Source: Dinoroseobacter sp039192165
Lineage (GTDB): Bacteria; Pseudomonadota; Alphaproteobacteria; Rhodobacterales; Rhodobacteraceae
Assembly: GCA_039192165.1 (NCBI GenBank)
Contig: JBCCXD010000015.1
Span: 3,010-67,009 of the forward strand
Direction of reading: 5' to 3'
DNA: 64,000 bases
Part shown: positions 9,102 through 16,042 of the stretch, in pieces
Layout: every line of letters begins with the position of its first letter
Position numbering within the stretch: the first letter of the stretch is position 1
The notes under the pieces: generated by a model
What the model saw: only the letters and a program-made list of their open reading frames with translations
What the model was told of the DNA's origin: nothing
Databases searched by the model: none
Program-made: the position numbers and the translations under genes

Positions 9102-10343
9102 TTAGTTCTTCTGGGGTTCCGGCACCCCTTTGCGCGCCAGCGCAGTGACGTCTTTGGAGGCAGCAACCGCCCCACTGCTCACAAAGGCTTCGTGGTTGTC
9201 AGAGAGTCGTGCGAGGTCATAGAGGTAGTTGACCATCACCCCGCCCGATTGGCGAACTCCGTTTTCGGACAAGTCCGCACCGGCGTGGACCTGGTGAACA
9301 AGCGCGCCATTGCCAAGGTGAAACCGCGCCACAGGATCGCGCGGTCGCCCCGCGCGCGCTTTTTCGGTGGTGAGGTAGTAGGCGGCGATGGCGCGCTGGT
9401 CTTCCGGGTTGTCCGGCCAATCGATTTCGGCCTCAGACAACCAGTTCATCAGTCCGGGAATGGGGGACAGGGTGACAAAACGCGACAGCTGCGGAATGTC
9501 CCGTTCCAAGTCGCGGACAACCTGCTTGATCAGCGAATTTCCGAAACTTATCCCGGCAAGTCCTGCCTGACAGTTTGAGATGGAATAAAAGACAGCCGTA
9601 TCGGCCTCGGATGCGGTCAGTTCTTCCCGGTCTTCGGCAAGAAGCGACTGGATCGAGCCAGGAACACCCTTTGTTAGCGCGACCTCAACGAAAATGAGCG
9701 GCTCATCCGGCATCGCGGGATGAAAAAAAGCGAAACAGCGACGATCTTCGGGTTCCAACCGCGCTCGCAAATCACTCCACCGGCCAATGGCATGCACGGC
9801 CTCATAGGCAATAATCTTCTCAAGGATGTGAGCCGGGCTTTCCCATGTGATCGGGCGCAGAACCAGAAAACCGCGATTGAACCAGCTTTTGAACAGGTGC
9901 CGGAAATCGGCGTCGGCTCGTCCGAGCGCTGGCCAGTCCTGGAGATGCGAAAGCAGATCGGCCCGCAGGCCGACAAGCCGCGCCGTAGCCCCGGGAACCT
10001 GATTGAGTCGGCGGATCAGCTCCTGCCTGGGTGGTTCTGCCACGTTCATAAAAGCGCGGTAGACCTCCGCATCACGCGTCTCGCCGTACTCGACCAATCG
10101 CGCGGTAAGCTCCACGATATCGAGGTCGAGATCCTCCGTCAGAAACGCATACCACGCCTCACGCTCAGCCGAATCTGCCCTTTCATAGCGGTCAAGCAGC
10201 GCACGCGCCAAGGCCCCGCCGGTCACCTCGCCAGAGCTGCTCAGCAACGCCTCTGACAACTCGGACAGCGACCGCGGGTCAGGCGTGCCGGCCTTATAGC
10301 GCCGCTCAAAAACCGTCCCGAGAAGATCCGCCATCAGGCTCAT
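9102..10343 (-). CDS. matA: malonyl-CoA decarboxylase
   Basis: Converts malonyl-CoA to acetyl-CoA and CO2, the second step of malonate use. With ATG 10343 it has 413 residues. It carries the MLYCD helical N-terminal domain and a GNAT-like catalytic domain: VFYSISNCQAGLAGISFGN (Ser/Asn region), FVTLSPIPGLMNWL, and near the end FHLGNGALVHQVHAGADLS with the family histidine. The longer frame to 10427 would overlap dctM and has no support. ATG 10343 falls 2 bases after the dctM stop. Operon with matB downstream and the TRAP genes upstream. Confidence 0.92.
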   Translation of the reverse strand: MSLMADLLGTVFERRYKAGTPDPRSLSELSEALLSSSGEVTGGALARALLDRYERADSAEREAWYAFLTEDLDLDIVELTARLVEYGETRDAEVYRAFMNVAEPPRQELIRRLNQVPGATARLVGLRADLLSHLQDWPALGRADADFRHLFKSWFNRGFLVLRPITWESPAHILEKIIAYEAVHAIGRWSDLRARLEPEDRRCFAFFHPAMPDEPLIFVEVALTKGVPGSIQSLLAEDREELTASEADTAVFYSISNCQAGLAGISFGNSLIKQVVRDLERDIPQLSRFVTLSPIPGLMNWLSEAEIDWPDNPEDQRAIAAYYLTTEKARAGRPRDPVARFHLGNGALVHQVHAGADLSENGVRQSGGVMVNYLYDLARLSDNHEAFVSSGAVAASKDVTALARKGVPEPQKN

Positions 10344-10345
10344 GT

Positions 10346-11656
10346 TCAGACTCCCATCACAGCGTTCGGCAGCCACGTAGCGATGCCGGGAAAAAAGCAG
10401 AGCAAAACAATAGCAATCACCATGCACGCAACAAAGGGGAGCGACCCCGCCAGAATGGTCTTGAGCTTGATGTCAGGCGCAATTCCGTTGATGACATACA
10501 GGTTTAGCCCAACCGGTGGTGAGATTAGACCAATTTCCATATTGATCGTCAAAACCACTGCAAACCAAATTGGGTCAAAGCCAGCGGTTGTGATGATCGG
10601 CAACAAAATCGGAGCCGCCATCAAGATCACCGCGACAGGTGGCAGGAAAAACCCTGCCACAAGCAGGAAGACGTTAACAGCGAACATTAAAACCCAGCGG
10701 TTGACGTCCAGTGTCCCGATCCACTCGGCTATTGCCTGGGTAATAAAGAGCGAGCTGAGCATATAGCTGAACACGCCTGCCGCGCCTATGATGAAAAGGA
10801 TCATCACCGACTCTTTGGTGCTGTCGCGCAGCACCTCCCACAGCTTCACAGGTGACCAGAGCTTATAGATGACGATGGCAATCAACAGGCACAGCAGTGC
10901 CCCAACGGCAGCAGTCTCAGATGGGGTCGCGATCCCGCCGTACATGGCGTAGAGCACACCGATAATAATCGCGATGAAGGGCAAGACCCGAGGCAGGATC
11001 TCAAGCTTCTGCTTCCACGTATAAACCGTCTTGGTCAAAACCTCGGTATTTCCCGACCGCCAGGTAGAGTAGAGCGACCACGCCATAAAAAGCCCGACCA
11101 GCAAAAGACCCGGAAATACACCCGCCAAAAACAGCCGCCCGATCGAGGTTTCGGTCGCAATACCGTAGACGATCATCGTAACAGATGGCGGGATCAGGAT
11201 ACCCAACGTGCCACCCGCGGCGATGGAGCCTGCGGCGACCTCGTCCGAATAGCCGCGTTTGCGCATTTCCGGGATGCCCATCTTGCCGATGGCTGCACAC
11301 GTGGCCGGACTGGATCCGGACATTGCCGAAAAGAGGGCGCAGGCCCCGAGGTTTGAAATCACCAGCCCGCCCGGCACTCTTGTGAGCCATCGCTCCAAAG
11401 CTTCATAAAGGTCTGCACCCGCGCGGGTCGATGCGATAGACGCGCCCATAATTATGAACATCGGAATGGACAGCAGCGCGAAGTTGTCGAGCTTGCCGAA
11501 GAATATCTCCGGCATCAGTTCCAGCGAACGCATACCGTCGAAAATCATCAGAAACAGTGCCGAGACGATCAACAGCCCGATCGCAACCGACACGCCGGAG
11601 AACAAAATAAGGATCGTGCCCAAAGCAACGAGGCCACCCAGTGTCAGCGGATCCAT
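10346..11656 (-). CDS. dctM: TRAP transporter large permease (DctM type), malonate module
   Basis: A 436-residue inner-membrane protein with about 12 hydrophobic segments. Family hallmarks are the opening LGGLVALGTILILFSGVSVA, the motif ALFSAMSGSSPATCAAIG near residue 115, GGTLGILIPPSVTMIVYG near 155 and PPVGLNLYVI near the end. It uses an ion gradient to import the solute delivered by the binding protein. Its ATG overlaps the DctQ stop by one base, so translation is coupled. The malonate substrate is inferred from the downstream matA-matB, as in the malonate TRAP system described in Sinorhizobium. Confidence 0.93.
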   Translation of the reverse strand: MDPLTLGGLVALGTILILFSGVSVAIGLLIVSALFLMIFDGMRSLELMPEIFFGKLDNFALLSIPMFIIMGASIASTRAGADLYEALERWLTRVPGGLVISNLGACALFSAMSGSSPATCAAIGKMGIPEMRKRGYSDEVAAGSIAAGGTLGILIPPSVTMIVYGIATETSIGRLFLAGVFPGLLLVGLFMAWSLYSTWRSGNTEVLTKTVYTWKQKLEILPRVLPFIAIIIGVLYAMYGGIATPSETAAVGALLCLLIAIVIYKLWSPVKLWEVLRDSTKESVMILFIIGAAGVFSYMLSSLFITQAIAEWIGTLDVNRWVLMFAVNVFLLVAGFFLPPVAVILMAAPILLPIITTAGFDPIWFAVVLTINMEIGLISPPVGLNLYVINGIAPDIKLKTILAGSLPFVACMVIAIVLLCFFPGIATWLPNAVMGV

Positions 11657-12213
11657 CAGCTTGGCCCTCCTTCTTCGAGTCCGAAGGGCGCATCAATGCG
11701 CAGGATGACTGCGATGAGATCAGCAACCAGTTGCAGCAACAGCAAGCCAAAGCCTAAGGGCAGAGCCAAGTAAGGCACCCAGAGCTTTGGGCCCCAAACC
11801 GTATCAGAGCGCCAGCCGCGCTCCCATGCGAAGTGCCAGTACTCGTATCCGTAAAAGAACATCACGCAGATGATCGCAATAGAGATCGAGAGCGTAAAAA
11901 TAGCGGCATATCGCCGGACGGTGCGGGGCAGCATCAACGGAATGAGGTCGACATTCACATGGCCGCGCAGGCGCTGCACGTAGGGAAGCCCGATCAGCGT
12001 TGCGCCCACCGCGAGGTAAATAACGGCTTCCGTTTGCCAGACTGTCGAGCCGTTCAGAACGAAACGTACGAAGATCATCTGACAGGTCAATGCGACCGCG
12101 GCCAAAATCATCGCTGCGGATATCCAGCCCGCAAGTGTAGAGAGCGCTGCCACGGCCTTCAGGAACAGGTTATCACCTGTCCGGGCCACGGCGGCAGTGC
12201 TTTGCCCAGCCAT
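11656..12213 (-). CDS. dctQ: TRAP transporter small permease (DctQ type)
   Basis: A 185-residue protein with four membrane segments (about residues 20-45, 55-75, 95-120, 145-170), the usual DctQ layout. The family motif is weak but VWQTEAVIYLAVGATLIGLPYV sits where DctQ proteins have their second helix. I chose ATG 12213, which has a good ribosome site (GAGAGG) 5 bases upstream; the longer frame to 12405 would run back into dctP. It partners DctM, whose gene overlaps by one base. Confidence 0.88.
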   Translation of the reverse strand: MAGQSTAAVARTGDNLFLKAVAALSTLAGWISAAMILAAVALTCQMIFVRFVLNGSTVWQTEAVIYLAVGATLIGLPYVQRLRGHVNVDLIPLMLPRTVRRYAAIFTLSISIAIICVMFFYGYEYWHFAWERGWRSDTVWGPKLWVPYLALPLGFGLLLLQLVADLIAVILRIDAPFGLEEGGPS

Positions 12214-12254
12214 GGGAACCTCTCGAGTTTGCTTTTTTCCGGGGTCTTTGGGAC

Positions 12255-12269
12255 CGGCGCGTCGCGCCG
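12255..12269 (-). promoter_or_regulatory. GC-rich hairpin between dctP and dctQ
   Basis: The 82-base gap between the binding-protein and small-permease genes contains CGGCGC-GTC-GCGCCG (12255-12269) and, next to it, a second weak pairing GGTC/GACC. Intercistronic hairpins after a binding-protein gene often stabilise its message or damp readthrough so that the soluble component is made in excess. No U-run follows directly, so this is not a full terminator. The role is inferred. Confidence 0.35.
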
Positions 12270-12295
12270 ATCCTGGTCTTGTTAACGCGTCGGTG

Positions 12296-13279
12296 TCACT
12301 CGACAGCGAGTGCTTTGTCCAGCAGCTCAGCGCCGCCTGGCGTATCTTCGATAAACTGCTTGTAGGATGTCTCCTGCGCGAGGGCCCGCCATGCGTTAAA
12401 CTCATCCTGAGTCATTGAGGCGATCTCAACACCGGCCTTCTCAAAAACCTCGGCAGAGGCTGCATCCTGCTTCTTGGCCTCGGCAAGATAATGGGCTTCT
12501 GCCTTCTCCGCGCCAGCCATCAAAGCAGCCTGCTGCTCTTCGCTGAGCCCATCAAACGTCGATTTATTCATAAGAAGTGGCTGATACATGAACCACAAAG
12601 CGAAATCGGACGCCGGCGTATAGCAGGATACCTGCTCGTAAATCCGGTAGGACACAAAAGAGCTCGAAGACGTATTCGCAGCATTCAGAACACCCGTCTG
12701 CATTGCGTTGTAAATCTCCGACGACGCCATTGATGCAATTGAGGCACCGGCCCCTGCCAGCATTTGCTCAAAGGCCTTTCCAGCTGCGCGTGTCTGAAGT
12801 CCTTGGACATCATCTGGGGACGTGATGCACTTGTCTTTGCCGACAAAGCCACCCGCCAAGTAGCCGTGCACCAACACCATCACATCATCTTCGGCCATTT
12901 TGGCCTCGATCTCTTCCATAAAGGGGCTCTCATTGAGCCGCGCAGCGTGGTCGTGGTTCTTCACCAGACCGGGCATAAGCGTCAGGTTGAACGCCGGCTG
13001 CTGTCCACCGGCGTAGCTCAGCGGGAACACAGTCATATCGAGTTGTCCGCGCGACAGTGGCTTGTACTGCTCGCGTGCCTTGAAAAGCGAACCGGACGGA
13101 TAAATCGTGATATCAAGGCCGACGTCGGCGGCAGCGACTTCATCGGCAACGATCTGTGCCACCTGGTGACGTACATCCGAAGTGGACCACTGGTGCGACA
13201 GACGCAGGTCCGCCGCAACTGCTGCGCCGGCAAGACCTGTAGAGAACGCCGCAACAACGGCGAGCAAAGACGATTTCAT
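12296..13279 (-). CDS. dctP: TRAP transporter substrate-binding protein (DctP type), probably malonate
   Basis: Periplasmic solute-binding protein of 327 residues. ATG 13279 follows a strong ribosome site (GGAGG, 6 bases away) and starts MKSSLLAVVAAFSTGLAGAA, a clean signal peptide cleaved before ADLRLSHQW. DctP features include the mid-protein RAAGKAFEQMLAGAGAS and the region PSDVYNA-like SSEIYNAMQTGVLNAANTS, which holds the ligand-contacting Arg/Asn area. The frame to 13540 runs through the promoter and operator and is rejected. First gene of the five-gene malonate operon, divergent from its likely regulator. Confidence 0.92.
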   Translation of the reverse strand: MKSSLLAVVAAFSTGLAGAAVAADLRLSHQWSTSDVRHQVAQIVADEVAAADVGLDITIYPSGSLFKAREQYKPLSRGQLDMTVFPLSYAGGQQPAFNLTLMPGLVKNHDHAARLNESPFMEEIEAKMAEDDVMVLVHGYLAGGFVGKDKCITSPDDVQGLQTRAAGKAFEQMLAGAGASIASMASSEIYNAMQTGVLNAANTSSSSFVSYRIYEQVSCYTPASDFALWFMYQPLLMNKSTFDGLSEEQQAALMAGAEKAEAHYLAEAKKQDAASAEVFEKAGVEIASMTQDEFNAWRALAQETSYKQFIEDTPGGAELLDKALAVE

Positions 13280-13325
13280 TTGTTTCCTCCCATTAAAGCC
13301 GCACGAGTAACCCGGCGGTACGCAT

Positions 13326-13354
13326 AAGGTTAGGTAAATTGCATTCCTTGTCAA
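13326..13354 (-). promoter_or_regulatory. predicted promoter of the malonate operon
   Basis: On the minus strand a perfect -35 TTGACA (13354-13349) is followed after a 16-17 base gap by the weak -10 TAACCT. It ends about 47 bases before the dctP start. The operator palindrome lies 3 bases upstream of the -35, where a bound regulator could block or contact RNA polymerase. Confidence 0.5.
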
Positions 13355-13357
13355 CAT

Positions 13358-13371
13358 AATTGTATACAATT
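13358..13371. promoter_or_regulatory. perfect 14-bp palindromic operator for the GntR regulator
   Basis: AATTGTATACAATT is an exact inverted repeat in the dctP/gntR divergent gap. TTGTATACAA-type half sites (TTGTA/TACAA) fit FCD-domain GntR regulators, and the reported Rhizobium MatR operator is, as I recall, a TTGTA/TACA-containing palindrome. It likely controls both directions: the malonate operon and the regulator gene itself. Binding is inferred. Confidence 0.7.
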
Positions 13372-13415
13372 TTCCAGCTATTGCATTTTGCGTAGTGTTT
13401 GAGAATAGTTGGTGC

Positions 13416-14072
13416 ATGGAAAATCGCCGCGCCGATACGATTGCTGCAGAAATTGAGCAGATGATACTGACCGGGCACTTCAGCGATGGCGATCGTCTTA
13501 ATGAGATAAAACTGGCGGACCATTTCGGCGTTTCTCGCACGCCGGTAAGAGAAGCATTTCACAGGCTGTCCACAGCCGGGCTGGTCGAGCAAATACCTCG
13601 ACGTGGTGTGTTTGTGCGCCATCCAGGCCCTGTCGAGTTGTTGTCCATGTTCGAATATATGGCTGAAATGGAGGCCGCCTGCGGGCGCTTGGCTGCTTCG
13701 CGTATCTCGGATGCGGCCTTGCAAGACCTGAAATTTGCCAATGCGGCCTGCGAAAAGGCGATGCGGAATGGTGACCACGAACTCTACTATCACGAGAACG
13801 AGACGTTCCATCGCATCATCTATGGGCAGGCGGGCAATCCGTTTTTAGAATCGGACGTCCTGAGACTACAAAAGCGGCTGCGGCCGTTTCGGAAAATGCA
13901 GCTTCAGTTGCGGGGTCGACTGGCCCAATCAATGGAAGAACATGTCTGCATCGTCGAGGCACTTTCGAAAGGCCAGGCTGACGAGGTTGCCGCACTTCTA
14001 AGAAATCACGTGGCTGTACAGGGCGAAAAGTTTCATCATCTGCTGGCAAGACTGAAATCAGTTGCAGAGTAG
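13416..14072 (+). CDS. matR: GntR-family regulator (FCD domain), probable malonate regulator
   Basis: A 218-residue DNA-binding repressor or activator. The N-terminal winged helix-turn-helix covers about residues 5-70 (DRLNEIKLADHFGVSRTPVREAFHRLS), and the C-terminal all-helical FCD effector domain covers about 80-210 with the metal-ligand pattern ENETFHRIIY and a late pair of His (LLRNHVAV, FHHLL). ATG 13416 (MENRRADT) is preferred; ATG 13395 is also possible. It is divergent from the malonate operon across a perfect palindrome, so control by malonate or malonyl-CoA is inferred. The symbol is by context. Confidence 0.82.
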   Translation: MENRRADTIAAEIEQMILTGHFSDGDRLNEIKLADHFGVSRTPVREAFHRLSTAGLVEQIPRRGVFVRHPGPVELLSMFEYMAEMEAACGRLAASRISDAALQDLKFANAACEKAMRNGDHELYYHENETFHRIIYGQAGNPFLESDVLRLQKRLRPFRKMQLQLRGRLAQSMEEHVCIVEALSKGQADEVAALLRNHVAVQGEKFHHLLARLKSVAE

Positions 14073-14081
14073 AGCTTTGGC

Positions 14082-14771
14082 TTAGACGGCAGCTTCTGCA
14101 GCCGCGCGGATCGCCTTAATATTCTCGCCATACGACGCAGGATCGTCAACCGAGCCACCCTTGAAAACAGCAGATCCGGCCACCAAGACGTCCGCACCCG
14201 CCGCCGCAACCAGCGGCGCCGTAGAGGGTGTCACACCGCCATCGATCTCAATGTGAACGGGGCGATCTCCGATCATTTCTCGTAGAGCCGATACCTTTTC
14301 GATCTGGCTGTGAATGAACTTTTGGCCCCCAAAACCCGGATTCACGGTCATGACGCAAATCAGGTCCACCAAGTCGAGCAGATGGGGAACGGCGTCGAGC
14401 CCAGTGCCCGGATTGAGCGCCAAACCGGCTTTGGCTCCGGCTCCGCGGATTGCCTGAAGCGTACGATGGATATGCGGACCTGCCTCCAGATGGGCTGTGA
14501 TGATGTCCGCCCCCGCGGCTGCAAATGCATCGATGTAGGGATCGACAGGCGCAATCATCAAATGCACGTCCATCGTACCTTTGATATGCGGGCGGATGGC
14601 CTTGCAGGTATCCGGTCCGAAAGTGATGTTCGGTACAAAGTGTCCGTCCATCACATCGACATGAACCCAATCGGCACCTTGCGCCTCAACCGCGGCGCAC
14701 TCCGCGCCGAAATTCGCAAAATCCGACGCAAGGATCGAGGGTGCAATCTTAATCGCACGATCAAAGGTCAT
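14082..14771 (-). CDS. rpe: ribulose-phosphate 3-epimerase
   Basis: Interconverts ribulose 5-phosphate and xylulose 5-phosphate in the pentose phosphate and Calvin pathways. The 229 residues form a TIM barrel with the signature HVDVMDGHFVPNITFGPD near residue 35, MTVNPGFGGQKFI near 140 and EIDGGV near 175 (catalytic Asp residues, metal-binding His). ATG 14771 follows a GGAG site; the in-frame extension to 14933 is not protein-like. It converges with the GntR gene, 9 bases apart, and is divergent from deoC. Confidence 0.95.
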   Translation of the reverse strand: MTFDRAIKIAPSILASDFANFGAECAAVEAQGADWVHVDVMDGHFVPNITFGPDTCKAIRPHIKGTMDVHLMIAPVDPYIDAFAAAGADIITAHLEAGPHIHRTLQAIRGAGAKAGLALNPGTGLDAVPHLLDLVDLICVMTVNPGFGGQKFIHSQIEKVSALREMIGDRPVHIEIDGGVTPSTAPLVAAAGADVLVAGSAVFKGGSVDDPASYGENIKAIRAAAEAAV

Positions 14772-14972
14772 GGGCGTGACTCCGGCTTTGGACGCGGTCC
14801 GTTTAGCTTGAGTTCGGGGCGCACGCAATCTTGCCTGCTGCCTTTGTTGTCGTCTTCGATCGCGCCCCGCCCTCTTCTGTCCAGAGATCGACGCTTTTGA
14901 GTTGCCCCGCGCTTGCGCGGACAGCGCACCCATGTCAGCCTCAGGGTGCGAGGAATTAGAAGGAAGAATGGC

Positions 14973-15998
14973 GTGAGCGCAGCCAAGGTCTCGGCCAAAA
15001 AGAGCCCGGCGAAACCCAAACCGGTCCCGGTTACGGCGGGCTTACCGCAAAAAACCGACGCCCGGAACCCCGGGACTTCGTTTGACCAGGCCTGGGTTGA
15101 CCGTCTTCAGGCCAACACCTCGGCCATAGAGCGGCGCGCGGCGAGCTTGCCCGGACGGCGCAGTGTGAAGAAGGCGCATCAGGCGGCCTGGCTACTCAAA
15201 GCAATCACGATGATTGACCTGACGACCCTGGCTGGAGACGATACCGAGGCGCGCGTCGCGCGGCTTTGCGCCAAGGCCCGGCAGCCGGTAAACCCCGCGC
15301 TTCTGAAAGCGCTCGGCATGCCGCCGATCACCACCGGGGCTGTGTGCGTCTACCATGAGATGGTACCCACAGCAGTCGCGGCCCTTGCGGGAACAGAAAT
15401 TCCTGTGGCCGCGGTTTCAACAGGCTTCCCAGCTGGTCTAAGCCCTTACAGGCTGCGCGTAAAAGAAATCCGCGAAAGCGTAAAAGCAGGCGCGGAAGAA
15501 ATCGATATCGTGATTTCCCGACGGCACGTCCTGCAGGGCAACTGGCGGGCGATTTACAATGAGCTCAAAGAGTTTCGCGATGCATGCGGAGACGCCCATA
15601 TCAAAGCGATCCTTGCAACCGGCGAGTTGGGGACACTGCGCAATGTCGCCAAAGCGTCTATGGTCGCAATGATGGCCGGGTCGGACTTCATCAAGACATC
15701 CACGGGCAAGGAAGGGGTAAACGCCACCCTGCCTGTCAGCCTTGTGATGATCCGTGCTATTCGCAGCTATTTCGAGGAAACCGGCCACCGTGTCGGCTAT
15801 AAACCCGCCGGCGGAATATCGAAGGCCAAAGACGCGCTCGTCTATCTGATGCTTTTGAACGAAGAGCTCGGCGCACGCTGGCTGGAGCCGGATCTGTTTC
15901 GGTTCGGGGCCTCATCCCTGCTGGGGGACATAGAGCGCCAACTGGAACATCACGTGACCGGTGCTTACTCCGCTGCCTACCGCCACGCACTGGCCTAG
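14973..15998 (+). CDS. deoC: deoxyribose-phosphate aldolase
   Basis: Cleaves 2-deoxyribose 5-phosphate to glyceraldehyde 3-phosphate and acetaldehyde in deoxynucleoside catabolism. The Schiff-base lysine lies in SDFIKTSTGKEGVNAT, and the second lysine in GYKPAGGISKAKDAL; VCVYHEMV and EIDIVISRRHVLQGNW are further DeoC motifs. The proposed GTG 14973 has a strong AGAAGGAAG site and gives 341 residues, longer than E. coli DeoC (259) because of a basic N-terminal extension, as in the animal-like DeoC branch. ATG 14913 is an alternative. The aldehyde dehydrogenase 44 bases downstream could oxidise the acetaldehyde. Confidence 0.93.
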   Translation: MSAAKVSAKKSPAKPKPVPVTAGLPQKTDARNPGTSFDQAWVDRLQANTSAIERRAASLPGRRSVKKAHQAAWLLKAITMIDLTTLAGDDTEARVARLCAKARQPVNPALLKALGMPPITTGAVCVYHEMVPTAVAALAGTEIPVAAVSTGFPAGLSPYRLRVKEIRESVKAGAEEIDIVISRRHVLQGNWRAIYNELKEFRDACGDAHIKAILATGELGTLRNVAKASMVAMMAGSDFIKTSTGKEGVNATLPVSLVMIRAIRSYFEETGHRVGYKPAGGISKAKDALVYLMLLNEELGARWLEPDLFRFGASSLLGDIERQLEHHVTGAYSAAYRHALA

Positions 15999-16009
15999 GG
16001 ACCCGCAAT

Positions 16010-16030
16010 GAGTATTTGGACAAAGAAGAA
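16010..16030 (+). repeat. copy 1 of a 21-base intergenic motif
   Basis: Starts GAGTATTTGGA and ends CAAAGAAGAA, directly after deoC and just before the aldehyde dehydrogenase start. It matches 18 of 21 positions with a second copy at 34504-34524 on the other strand. Here the purine-rich half also supplies the ribosome site for the next gene. Confidence 0.55.
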
Positions 16031-16042
16031 AGGCGCGGCGCC

